A stretch of 64,000 bases of DNA from Inia geoffrensis (lineage: Eukaryota; Chordata; Mammalia; Artiodactyla; Iniidae), in NCBI GenBank assembly GCA_036417435.1, contig CM070903.1, forward strand, positions 78,051,501 through 78,115,500, given 5' to 3'. The position numbers and the translations under genes are program-made. The notes under the pieces are model-generated. The model searched no databases, was not told the DNA's origin, and worked only from the letters and a program-made list of their open reading frames with translations. Of the stretch, positions 49,676 to 60,820 are shown piece after piece. Each line of letters starts with the position of its first letter. The first letter of the stretch is position 1.

Positions 49676-50089
49676 CTATGGGTAGTTAAGTAAATTAGTG
49701 TGCTGTAAGAAACATAAGCAGTATCTAGTAAACTAACTCTAAACTAGGTAACTAGCAACCAGAAACATAATTCAGCAGCTAGAATTGGTCATTGAAGAGC
49801 TCTTTCAAAAACAGATTCTCTTGACATGGAAATGAATCAACATTTTCTATATGTGTTATTTCTATATATGCTACTTTTTATAAGAGGATTTTACTTGTAA
49901 ACGAATGTCTTATATGCTATTTCTTGTAACATTTTGCTTATATGGTTTTGTCATGTTTATTAATAACATAAAACATGTCCTATGGTTGTGTTATATTCTC
50001 TGCACGGGATATAAGGTAAGTCATTTAACAAACTAAGGTGACATTTGGCTCTAATTGCAATTTATGGTGAGCTGAACATACAGGGTTCA

Positions 50090-50260
50090 TGAGAAAGAGG
50101 TTTGGATTGGAGAAAGAATCCTGCTTCTCCCAGTGATTCGAAGGTATAAGCAAGTACTTGGGCAAGATACCTCCTCTTTCCCAGTCTCGGATTCCTCATC
50201 TCTAAACAGAGGGGAGAAACATGTTGGCATCTAAATTCCTATCTAATCAAACATTAAGAG
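50090..50260 (+). repeat. MIR-like SINE fragment
   Basis: 'acttgggcaagatacctcct' and 'ctcggattcctcatctctaa' resemble the MIR core. Confidence 0.5.
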
Positions 50261-50624
50261 TCTGGATTTAAAGTACTAAGGCACACATTTTAGATTGAAC
50301 ATGTATTTTACTTTCTTTTCTTAAACATGTTTCATAATGTAATGAAGGATTACAAATATAGTCCTTAGATTTCTGAAAAGTTAATTTGTATGATTTTATG
50401 GGGTAACAGTGGGAAAGAAGACTGTCATGACTGAGATTTGGTGATTAATATTAATTCTTTTTATCTAGAAATTATTTCTAAAAGCCAGAATTATATGAGT
50501 AAACCCACTTTATAGGGCATCAAGATTCTGCTTTATTTTGTAGGAATATTTCAGCGCAACCCAGACAAAATATTTTTTTAAATTACCATAAGCACTTTTA
50601 AATGATGAAAATTAAGCTGGGCAC

Positions 50625-50930
50625 ATGCAGGAAAGAATGGTTAGGATGGCAAAGTACTTGAAATTATTAGGTGAAAGAATTGGAATATTTAATCTGGAAA
50701 ACAGATTGGGGAAGGGTAGATTATTCTTTGTAGCTCTTAGAGGATGGGTGGAATTAAAGGGAGACAAATTTGACTCTTTTATGTGGAAGAACTTCTTAAG
50801 AATTCCCTCATAAAGAAGTCGATTAAGCAGAGATTATACAATCATTTGAGAGTCTTCCAGGTAACTTCAAGAACTGGTTTCCAGTTATTCTAAGACTCTA
50901 GGAGACTAGTCTGTATGCATAAAGATACTT
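50625..50930. repeat. CR1/L3-like ancient LINE relic
   Basis: 'gaatatttaatctggaaaac', 'gattattctttgtagctctt', 'gtggaagaacttcttaagaa' and 'gattaagcagagattataca' follow, in order, phrases of the old CR1/L3-type end ('gtttagcctggagaagag ... aaaaacttcctaac ... ttcaagcagaggctggatg'). Orientation relative to the family's coding strand is not settled. The 62-codon frame here is a by-product. Confidence 0.45.
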
Positions 50931-52740
50931 CTGATTTTAAAAAGAAGTTTAGGTAGAAATTTCTCCTCCTGGGCCTGGAGCAGTGAAAGGACAAAGGCTC
51001 AGGCTGCACTTGTGGTGATGGTTTATAAGGCAAATCTCTTCAGAGACGGTAGCACCAACACCCAGGCAAAGAGTCCCATTACAGGTCTGAAGCATTCACA
51101 AGGTTAGCCAACCTTCAACGACAAGAACACATTTCTCTAAATGCTCCTGCACCAAAATGACATCAATGTGTTCTTTAACTCTTGTATTTTAAAACCCATG
51201 ATTTTCTTGCGGTGGGTGCCTCCAAGCCATTGGAGACCTTGAGGATGAAGACTTGCCAAAGCCAATTGTGGCCCGGGCACATGTGCCAGCTGGATGGCCA
51301 TGCTTAACTTCGGGTTTCTTATTTTCCTTCTTCTTGCAGCTTTGAGTAACGAACACTTTCTTGGTTTTCTTGAGTCACAAATACAGGACTCTGAAATGAA
51401 GTCATCTTCAGAACTCGGCTGTCATAGGGTACCTCTGAGGGAAACTAAATTTGTTTTCCTTTCTAAGCTATTTGACCAAAATTATTTTCCATCTCAGAGC
51501 CTCTGTTAAGGAAGTCAGAGCTCCCTTTCTGATCCTTCAAAGTTCTAAAAAAGAATAAAAGCTTTTTTGTGCCTACTTCGTAGCTTGGATGTATGTCCTT
51601 ATTAATGTTATAAATGCCTGCCATGTCCATGTACTTTCAGATTCCTGGATAAACTGCTGATGTACTGAAACACAAGCTATAATTATACATAACAAATGAC
51701 AAGTATCAAAGTTTTATTAACATTCTGGCTTTTCAGACTGGAATTTTAGTCCTTTTAATTTTCCTAGATTCCCTGTCAAACAATAGTAGAGACAAGAGCT
51801 GAAGAAGTTAGCTTTGTAAAATTTTCCCCACTTGACCTAGAATCATAGATCCTAAGGTAAGAAGGATAAACCTTTGAAATAATTTATTACAAATCCCCCA
51901 ATTAATTGTTGAGAAGATATTTGCCTGGAGATGTTGAATGACTGAGCATAGAAGGCAAGTATCATTATTCCTTTCCCGGGGCTCTTCCAACCACACCCTA
52001 CTTATTCATAAGACATGTACTCAGCCTCCGCAGAACTCCTAAGGCCTATGACTAAGTGATTGGCTACTATAATGAGAAAGTCTCCTCTTACAGAAGAAAG
52101 AGCCCAGAAATCAGACTTACTGGTTGACCTAGATACCAAATATAGTGTTATATATAAAATATCCAAATTTAAGCTTCTTTCTCTCCCAAAATTTCAAATG
52201 GGAAAAATATCAAAAAATAAAATTATGGTGTATCCATAGCATATAAGACAGGAAGAATGTTGTTTATAACACCTTTAAATATAGGAAAAAAATACAAGAA
52301 AATCTTATTATATATATCATGAGTAAGGGTAACATGACAACTGTGAATGTAAGACAGACATGAGGTTCATTTCTATGTGTGGATTTAAGAAATCAGTTTT
52401 ACATTTAAAGACATTTACATAATTAGCAGCTTCATTTTTTGTTTTCTGAATATTCTACATAATACAAATCGCTTTCTAATATTCAAGTTTTTATTTAATA
52501 ATATTTTGGTAGTTTTCTTTCTACTGATTGAGATACAAATCATTGTTTTGATACACTTTATGGCAAAGTTGAAACACTGATAGGGATTTTCAGTTGTTTA
52601 CCTTAGGCCACCAATATGTGCATTTAAGGAAATATGTATTTCTTGTCTTTGGAGGACCAGTTGAATTCAACACACATTTATTTAGTGCTACTTTATAATG
52701 GGCTATCTATGTTTAAGGGCTTAGACCTTCATAATTAAGA
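50931..52740. other. Gene-free, partly less AT-rich DNA
   Basis: Between about 50960 and 51590 composition is more balanced, and a frame around 51220-51300 reads plausibly (AIGDLEDEDLPKPIVARAHV) but is short, lacks a start and matches nothing I know. The remainder to 52740 is AT-rich and unassigned. Confidence 0.35.
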
Positions 52741-52762
52741 TTATGAAAAGAAAAAGGATGTA

Positions 52763-53111
52763 GGGACTTCCCTGGTGGTGCAGTGGTTAAGAATCCTCCT
52801 GCCAGTACAGGGGACACAGGTTCGAGCCCTGGTCCGGGAGGATCTCACATGCCATAGAGCAACTAAGCCCGTGTGCCACAACTACTGAGCCTGCGCTCTA
52901 GAGTTTGCGAGCTACAACTACTGAAGCCCGCGTGCCTAGAGCCCGTGCTCCGCAACAAGAGAAGCCACTGCAATGAGAAGCCCACGCACCGCAACGAAGA
53001 GTAGCCCCCGCTCGCCACAACTAGAGAAAGCCCGTGCGCAGCAATGAAGACCCAACACAGCCAAATATAAATAAATAAATAAATTTATAAAATAAAATAA
53101 ACTTATTAAAA
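52763..53111 (+). mobile_element. Older long-form CHR-type SINE, full length
   Basis: Head GGGACTTCCCTGGTGGTGCAG, B-box GGTTCGAGCCC, then the long body ending 'gaagacccaacacagccaaa' and a (AAAT)n/A tail. Duplication AAAAGAAAAAGGATGTA is perfect (52746-52762, 53112-53128). The best preserved of the long-form copies here, with a near-canonical B box. Confidence 0.95.
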
Positions 53112-53384
53112 AAAAGAAAAAGGATGTAGTAATGTATATGCAGAACAATGTGATCATGTGCACACAGGCTGAAAACTGCAGGAGTCAGGGATTTGTGAGT
53201 GGTATCTTGTGCCGAAAGTCTGGAGAGTGTCACAGGGAGGCCATATGGTTATGAAAAATCTAGAAGAGCGAGTGAAAGGCTTGGATTTTATCCTGCCTTA
53301 TGAAGTCTACTCTCCATCTTTCATCATTTTTCAAAAATTAAGATTACAATATTAATACATTAAAAGAGTGTTAGGAAAAATAAA

Positions 53385-53605
53385 CTTCTGAGGTAGATAG
53401 CCTGAGTTCAAAGCTCAGCTCCTGTACTTCATATGTAGGTTTGGACAAATGCTTTATCTTTCCATATCTTAGGTTAGATATTTGTCAAATGGGGATCATA
53501 ATATCATAGACTTCATTCAGTTTTTATAGGGCATAAATGAATGAATGAGTATAAAGTATTCATGTTGAGTAAGTGCTCAATACATCTTGGGTATTACTAT
53601 TAACA
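53385..53605 (+). repeat. MIR SINE (ancient)
   Basis: 'tagcctgagttcaaagctca', 'ttgtcaaatggggatcataa' and 'gagtaagtgctcaatacatc' are sense MIR landmarks. Confidence 0.7.
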
Positions 53606-53984
53606 TTGCATCTACTAGTATTTGGTATAACAAAAACCCATAATTTATATTTTATTTCAGTGAATCTTTGTCTTATCTCTGGAATCATATTCCTTAAGGT
53701 GAAATATTTGTTTGATTTCAATACTATCCTCTTTTGAGACATATATTATTTTAAATGAATTTGGAGCTATAGAGATAAGGTTGTATTCTGAAAAAGAGGA
53801 TAGGAACCAACCTGATTAGGTCAGAATCTTGGCTCTACTAAATTCTAAGCATTTGACAATAGAAAATAATTTAAATTTAAATAGTTCAAATTCTCAGGGA
53901 ATTGTTTCCTGAGCTGTAAAATGGGGATAATATTTATTTTCCACAGTTATAGTTTTATAGAGGACTATCATTGAATGGGACTAG

Positions 53985-55260
53985 AAAAGTAAGTAGAAAG
54001 CAGACCAGGCAAGGTCTTGCAGATGTTGTTAAGGAATTTGGTCTTTGCCCTACAGGCAATGGGAAGCTATATGAAGATTTTTAGTAGGAAAGAGAAATGA
54101 TCAAATGTTAGTTTTTAAAAGATCAAGCTGACAGCAATGTGGGGAATATATTGGAGGAAAATAAGAGTAGGTGGAAGAAGCCCTATCAGAGTTTATTACA
54201 GGTGAAAAATAACAATAGCCTCATTTAAGGTGTGGGTACTAGAAATGGAGAGAGATGTGTGGAATGAGACCTATCTTGGAGATAGCATTAACTGGTGAAG
54301 CTAGTTTGGGAGAATAGGGGATGGCAGGAGTCAAAGATGACAAGCAGGTTTTGCCTTGAACATATGGGTAGAAGAGGGTGCCATTGACTAGGCAGCACTG
54401 AATGAAGAACAAACACCATTGGAGAAAGAGGAAGATCACGAGTTAGTTTTAAATATCTGTTGAGTTTAAGGTGTCTGTGAAACACCTAAATATAGATGTG
54501 AAGTAGACAGTTGAATAAATGACCTGGATCTTAAAGGAGAGGTGTGGGTTAATGGTATAGATTTGGTATCCATTAGAATATAGGTGCTCATTGAAATCAA
54601 AGGAGTGGAATAGATGCCAAAGTCCTAGATGGAGACTGAAGAGTAGGGGACAAGAAGACCTAGGACAGATCCCTGAGAAAATTCTTACAGCTCAGTATGG
54701 GAAGATGAGCCTTCAAGCAAGACTAAGATTAAATAGCCAGAAAAAAGGAAAATTAAAATTCTGTAAGGTTTAGAAGCTAAAGGAACAGAATATTTTAGAG
54801 GAGAAAGCGAATGACTGTTTTGGAGGTAACTAAGTGATCTAATAAGCTAAGGAGCAAAAAAGTTTCTCCTGGATTTGGTGAAGTAGATGACATTGATAAT
54901 AACGATGAAAGCAGTTTTGGTGGAATGTAAGGAGAAAATCAGAGGGATGAGTACTTGTCTTGCAGGGTTAAGATCAATGATTGTGAATTTATAAAGAAAA
55001 AAATTTTTTAGTACCTTGGGTACAGGCACAGAAAAATCAAAAAGTCATTAATTTGGAGAATGTGGTTTGTTAAAAATGTGAAATGAAAAGAGAAAGGGGG
55101 CAGTGATTTTAGGGAAGAGAGTAGTTGCAATAATAACCATGGACTCTAACCTGGATAGGACAAGAGTAAAGAGCTGACAGATGGGGGAAAGCAGAGGATT
55201 TAATAAATCAATGATTCCACTGAGTTTGAAGTTCAGCTGTACTGAGGGTAAATGATCCAA
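53985..55260 (-). repeat. Long L2 LINE remnant (ancient)
   Basis: Left to right it is the reverse of the L2 coding 3' half: 'aggcaaggtcttgcagatgt', 'ctacaggcaatgggaagcta', 'aaaagatcaagctgacagca', 'gcaggagtcaaagatgacaa', 'gttgagtttaaggtgtctgt', 'gtggaatagatgccaaagtc' and further. About 1.3 kb is one of the longest L2 pieces here; all frames are broken. Confidence 0.7.
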
Positions 55261-57300
55261 TAAGATGGAATTTATAGAAGACTGTGGTCAGAATCTGAGA
55301 TATTTTAGTTATTGTTCTGAAAGGTAGAATAGCTTATGTGCTGACAAAAGAAGGTTTGCACTTTGGGAACTAGCTGTTTCTTTGTTATCAAAAGTGGGCC
55401 TGAGGCCTTGATAGCAAGTACTCGATTATGCCTCCAAAGGCAGGGTAGTATTATGATTGGTTGAGAGCTAATGTCCCAGAGGAGACTCTAAGTAGAGAGC
55501 AATGGGGCCCTAAACTATACATAGAAAATTTGAATAACTGTGTCTGGAGCTTAAAAGAGAGGTCTGAGTTAACAGTACAGTTCTGATGTTTGTACACGTA
55601 GTCAAAAGATCAAAAGGAATCATTTCAGGGTAATAAAACCTATATTTTTTAGATTTCAATATATGTTGCATTTTAGGACACAGAATGTAATATTTTTTTC
55701 TATTATAAACAAAATACATATTCAATATATTAGAAATCACTGATAAGCCAAAAGAGGAAAATGAAAAGAACCTATAATCCCACCATAAAATACTGACTTG
55801 ACAACAGGTCTCTCTCTTAGAGGTATATGCATACCTATTTAATTTTAATAGAGACAGGCTTGTATTGCACATATTATTGTGTAATATTTTTTCACTAAGG
55901 TATATATCATCAATACTTTTCAGGTCACTACATATCTATCTACCTCATAATTTTTAATACTTCACAAAGCAATACCTATTTGTCCAGCTCCAGATACAAT
56001 AAAATATTGAAAGGACATATTCTAGTTTTTATTTCCAAGTTGAAAAAGGGAAGCTTTCAAAGCACTAATAGATGTGTGATTTGTCTCTTCTCTCAAAGTC
56101 ATAGTGTTGAAAGGATTGGACTAGTGGATCTGTAAAATTTCTTACAGCTCTGTAATTTCTGTTCTGTTCTATTTTATTCTCTTCTATTTTAAAACACTAA
56201 CTGGTAACATCCTAGTAAATTCAGTATGTGGTCAATGTGTTCATCTGATTATACTTAGAAGAAAACGGGGACCAAGAACGTTAAGTGGCTGATTTCTTGG
56301 AAGAATAAGAGCCAGGGTTAGGAACAGAACCTCAAATGCCTGGCTCCGGTATGCTGTGTTCTCAGCTACTCAGCAGAACCCGGAAGGTAACCCCACCCTG
56401 CCACTCCAAAATACTGACTTACCCAATTTGAACCTCCGAGGTTTTTGAGGTTTCGGCATCACTGACCTTTATGGGCAAAAGCCTGCTTTCCAACCCCAGT
56501 GTGGCTTCCTTCTGGACATCCCCCTTTTCTAGGCCAGGATTCCAGCTCAGCACTGGCAAGAAACCTCTGTACTCTGGATCCCGGAGTCGTATCCTGCCTT
56601 GTTGTCAGATCCCATTTTAATCTTTAGTGACTATTTTGTTGGGTCACTCCACTGAAGCTGATTCCAATATTATATTCATTTTGACTTTTCTTTTGCAGAC
56701 AGTTTTTGTCACAGTGTAATTTGTTTGGGGGCAGAGTGGAGTCTGTGATTATAGACTAGCATTACATTAGTCAGTGCAAGCCTTGTCATTTACAGCTGCT
56801 TCTCTTTGGTGGTACCTTTTTAAAGTTGTTTCATTAAACTTTTAAAGGGAAAATGCTCTATGGAATTCATGAGCAAAATCTGAACTCAAATTAGGGAAGA
56901 CTGTCAATTTTCCTGATTAACATTTAAACCAATATTAAGATTGAAAGGATATCAGGAGTCTTCAATGAATGAATCTAATTGGGAAGATTGTTTTATACAC
57001 GGTTGCACTTGACGCTAAACAATCCTTATTTCATGAAGTACATCAAGGTAGCTATTCCATAATCTTCCTGGGTTATGAAGGAAATATAAGTTCATTTGAA
57101 AAATCATCATATCTCTACGACATGTTCTGTTATTTGTACACAGGTAATATATGCTCATGAGTAAGCTGGCAATTTTGTACAGAGTTGCCAAAAACTTGTT
57201 AAAGCCCTGCTTAAAATTTGGGTGAACAAAAATACCCTCTAAGCAATTGCTCTTAGAATGTTTGATGATGGATATTCAAGAAGCCTTTAAAGTATGGTAA
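55261..57300. other. Gene-free AT-rich DNA
   Basis: L2-like traces continue weakly to about 55580 ('gtctggagcttaaaagagag' followed by 'gtctgagttaacagtacag'). Beyond that I see no repeat I can name, and no gene. Confidence 0.45.
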
Positions 57301-57314
57301 ACATTTCCCCTTTT

Positions 57315-57331
57315 AAAAATATGAAGACAGA
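57315..57331. repeat. Target-site duplication, left copy (PLEKHA3 retrocopy)
   Basis: AAAAATATGAAGACAGA follows TTTT, giving the L1-endonuclease-type TTTT/A cut site. The right copy after the poly(A) shares GAAGACAGA (59799-59807), with the A-rich part merged into the tail. Confidence 0.85.
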
Positions 57332-57648
57332 GGGGGCGCGGAAGGGAGCAGCCGGGCGGTGGAAGCGCGAGCGGGAGGCCGGCCGCGGTCCCGACCTTGC
57401 CGCCGTCGCCGCCGGGGCTCGTCCGGGGATATCTCAAGGCCCCCAAGCACCACGCGGCGGCCGCCGTCCTGGCCTCTGAGGGCCGCCACGCCCCGGCAGC
57501 GCGCGCTGGCTGAGGGCTGCTCGGTGCCGGCTGGGGGCGCCGGGGGAGGGCCCCGGGCTGGCCGGGAGGGGCTGCCCAGGCCCCGCGTTTCCCCCTTCAC
57601 CGCGGCCGGCGCCGGGCCAGGAGGATGCGCGGCGCCGGGCTCTGAAGC
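57332..57648 (+). other. Retrocopied GC-rich 5' UTR (CpG-rich island)
   Basis: About 317 bases of very GC-rich sequence with many CpGs, starting abruptly after the target duplication in an AT-rich region and ending at the ATG. It is the copied mRNA leader, not a local promoter by origin. Long open frames on both strands here result from composition, not coding. Confidence 0.85.
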
Positions 57649-57939
57649 ATGGAGGGAGTTCTGTACAAGCGGACCAACTGTCTCACAGGTTGGCAGCCTC
57701 GTTGGTTTGTTTTAGATAATGGAATCCTGTCCTACTATGATTCACAAGATGATGTTTGCAAAGGGAACAAAGGAAGTATAAAGATGGCAGTTTGTGAAAT
57801 TAAAGTCCATTCAGCAGACAACACAAGAATGGAATTAATCATTCCAGGAGAGCAGCATTTCTACATGAAGGCAGTGAATGCAGCTGAAAGACAAAGGTGG
57901 CTGGTTGTTCTGGGGGAGCTCCAAGGCCTGTTTGTCTGA
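57649..57939 (+). pseudogene. PLEKHA3: Surviving PH-domain ORF of the PLEKHA3 retrocopy
   Basis: 96 codons open from the parental ATG. About the first 88 match the parental PH domain; the last few are out-of-frame residues after the G insertion. The core PH features remain: the N-terminal lysine, GWQPRWF, the ILSYYDS strand and the C-terminal AERQRWL helix. Two changes fall in or near the membrane-inserting loop: residue 8 is Arg where the parent has Trp, and residue 11 is Cys where the parent has Tyr. These would be expected to weaken membrane insertion. No evidence of expression is visible in DNA alone. Confidence 0.8.
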
Positions 57940-59676
57940 TACTAGGACTAAAAAAGAAATAAGTGAAACCAGTGAATCTCTGAAAACCAAAATGTCTGAG
58001 CTTCGCCTCTACTGTGACCTCCTAATGAAGCAAGTTCATAAGATCCAAGAATTTGTTCACCATGATGAGAATCATTCATCTCCCAGCATAGAGAACATGA
58101 ATGAAGCCTCTTCTCTACTTAGGGCTACGTGTAATACATTCATCACAACGCTTGAGGAATGTGTGAAGATAGCAAATGCCAAGTTTAAACCCGGGATGTT
58201 TCAGCTGTGCCATCTGGAGCCCTTAATTTCTCCTGTGTCAACTTCTCCTGTTCAAATGATGAAACGTCCTGTCAGCCACCCTGGTTCTTGCAGTTAAGAG
58301 AGGAGTAGCCACTCTATAAAAGAAAGTGTCTACACTTCACCGACTCTCCCAGCGGCACCGAAGAACCTACACAGATACAGACTCCTGTAATGATGTTCCT
58401 CTTGAAGACCCAGATAGACCTGTTCACTGTTCAAGAAATACACTTAATGGAGATTTGGCATCAGCAACCATTCCTGAAGAAAGCAGACTTATGGCCCCCC
58501 AAAAAATCTGAATCGGAAGATCCTCTTCCATCCTTCTCTTGCTGAGGAAATGGAAGTGTCCACCTTCCTCTAAGTATTGCTCTGCAAAAGCTGCTGTAAT
58601 TAAACTATGTTATAGGGAGTAATTTTTCCCTTAGGATTACTCTGCACTTTATAGAATATTGTAAAACAAACAACCCACATACCTTTGAAGTGTATTTTAT
58701 CTTTATATAGTTTATTTGCAAGAGTATTTTCCTAATAACTTCACAGTATGAATGTGCATCTTTTTGTTTTTTGAACAAATGATGGTGTAACATTTTGACA
58801 TCTGTAAAGACAAATGTAGATATTTTTCTAAAAAACTGTGAGAGACTGACATCTTAGTCAGTGTGTATTGTAGCTTATAAACATGAAATCTTATAAACCT
58901 AAGGTTTCAGTTTGACACAAGTGTGATATACCTAACTTGTGCCATGGACCAAATGGTCACTTTACCCCAGCTGAAACTGAGTTACGGTCGCACCTTGATG
59001 GTGTTTGTATTATATTCCTTTAAGCAAAAAGGAAACATTTAATATTCGAAATATTTTTACCCCAAATACCATGACATTGAGGATTTTTTAAAAACCAGAT
59101 TGTGCTGTCCTTTATATATGAAGTTGACACTACTGATTTGTCAATACCAAATATTGGGTTAAAGTATTTAATTTTTACTTATTTATTTTTCTGTTGCATC
59201 AAAAAAAAATGATTTCATCCTAACTTTTATGACCTACCAAATTTAAGATGTGCATACCTTGTTATTTACATTGTTCGAGAAAAGAGGTTAATATTGTAGT
59301 GACCTTGCTCACTTCCACCAGAGAAATAAATGACTTGCAATGGAAGAGGATTTTAGTGCTTTTTTCCAAAAATAGACATAAGCTGCTGTTGTAAGGTATT
59401 AATGTTTGCAGCTCTTTAGAATATCTAGACATTTTTTATTTATGAATATTTATAAAAAAGGAATCTGTCAAGGTGACTGCCCTACATAACTTGAGAATGG
59501 CATTATTTAATTAAAGAACAAATAGCATTTTTTGGTAGTGCCTGTCCATATCTATTGTCAGTGTTTGCCTTGTAAACTGTTTTTTCAGTTCACTTTGGAG
59601 TGATGGTTTTGTCCAAGGTTTTGGATGAGGAACACTTTAAAACAAACTGGTGTGGTGTTTTAAAGTTAATCATATG

Positions 59677-59724
59677 TTTAATAAATAAATATAAATAAAT
59701 ATTTATTTATATTTATTTATTAAA
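59677..59724. repeat. 48-bp perfect AT-only palindrome
   Basis: The sequence reads the same on both strands, centred between 59700 and 59701 (AAAT|ATTT). It is built from AATAAATA units. A second partial palindrome centred between 59740 and 59741 follows, suggesting a local duplication. Confidence 0.95.
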
Positions 59725-59762
59725 TAAATATAAAATAAATATTTATTTATATTTATTTATAA

Positions 59763-59768
59763 AATAAA
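59763..59768 (+). promoter_or_regulatory. Poly(A) signal of the PLEKHA3 retrocopy
   Basis: AATAAA lies 20 bases before the start of the A run at 59789, the normal cleavage distance. Several more AATAAA hexamers lie just upstream in the palindromic tract. Confidence 0.75.
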
Positions 59769-59881
59769 TATAAAAATATTTTGCATTCAAAAAAAAAAGA
59801 AGACAGAAGTGTAATCAACCACTATTTTTTTTCCAGGGAAATTTCTTACTAAAATTTTTTCTTAAAAGATAAAAAGGTTGG

Positions 59882-60071
59882 GGGCTTCCCTGGTGGCACA
59901 GTGGTTGAGGGTCCACCTGCCGATGCGGGGGACGCGGGTTCGTGCCCTGGTCCGGGAGGATCCCACATGCCGCGGAGCGGCTGGGCCCGTGAGCCATGGC
60001 CGCTGAGCCTGCGCGTCCGGAGCCTGTGCTCCGCAACGGGAGAGGCCACAACAGTGAGAGGCCCGCGTACC

Positions 60072-60103
<32 letters not shown>
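59882..60103 (+). mobile_element. Young CHR-type SINE
   Basis: Complete sense copy, head GGGCTTCCCTGGTGGCACAG, ending in 30 As. The target duplication is short and blurred by the A tail (AAAAAGG on both sides). It inserted about 75 bases beyond the PLEKHA3 retrocopy. Confidence 0.95.
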
Positions 60104-60107
<4 letters not shown>

Positions 60108-60574
60108 ATAGAGAGATTAACTTAGATCAAATAAACCAAAATAACTTTTAAAAGAAAAAATTATTATGTTCAACTATAAAGGGAATTTTTCATATTGTGT
60201 GTGCGTTTTAATACACAAAACAAGGAATGTGTAAAATACTCAGAAGTAGTACTTCTATAAAGCTAATCAATCAGAACTGATTAAACAGATAGGCATTACT
60301 TTGAGAAGAGCTAAAAATTATGTTATAGATAGATATTTAATGACATGAAAAAATGTTCATGGCATAAAATCTAATAAAAATATTATAAAGCAATATGTAC
60401 AATACACACCTGTTTTAATTAAAATAAAGATGTGTATGACTCTAAACCAAAGACCTGAGAGATGTATATCAAACAGCTTTATTAGCAATAAAGCTAAAAT
60501 TTGTATCTCTATCACTTTGTATCTATGCTCATATGTAATATTCTTTTCAAGTAAAGTTGTTGACTGATTTTGAT

Positions 60575-60820
60575 ACCAGGGTTATGCTGTCTCATAAAAA
60601 TAGATGTGGAATGAACACTATTTCTCTAGTTTCTAAAGGAGCTTGTATATTCTTGGATTTTTTTTTTCCATTAAATATTTGGTAGAATTCACCAATGAAT
60701 CCATCTGGGCCTGGAGTTCTCTATGTGAGGAATTTTATTATTATAAATTTAATTTATTTAACACACAGGGCTGTTCAGATTTTCTGATTCTTCTTATATT
60801 AGTTTTGGTAGTTTGTGAAG
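60575..60820 (-). repeat. Ancient L1M ORF2 fragment
   Basis: 'ataccagggttatgctgtct', 'atttggtagaattcaccaat' and 'ccatctgggcctggagttct' are the reverse of the ORF2 RT region. A decayed fragment of about 240 bases. Confidence 0.75.

Larger units (their letters stand above)
57332..59798 (+). pseudogene. PLEKHA3: Full-length processed pseudogene of PLEKHA3 (FAPP1)
   Basis: The parent protein is a 300-residue adaptor with an N-terminal PH domain that binds PI4P and ARF1 at the trans-Golgi. Here an intronless copy runs from a GC-rich 5' UTR (57332-57648) through a coding region (57649-58545) and a 3' UTR (58546-59788) to poly(A) (59789-59798), between target-site duplications. The start MEGVLYK and the blocks [20 protein letters not shown] and [20 protein letters not shown] identify PLEKHA3 rather than PLEKHA8. 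Lesions against the parent as I remember it: an extra G in the run 57912-57916 (frameshift), loss of two codons in the KKEKE region, a stop at 58295-58297 (Ser to TAA), a 2-base loss near 58325, and a 1-base gain in the C/A run near 58495-58506. The parental stop region is at 58543-58545. It cannot make full-length protein. Confidence 0.95.

Noticed and set aside
57294..57600. Long open frames on both strands across the GC-rich block, rich in Arg, Gly, Pro and Ala
   Set aside because: They arise from GC-rich 5' UTR composition of the retrocopy; frames overlap on both strands and match no protein I know.
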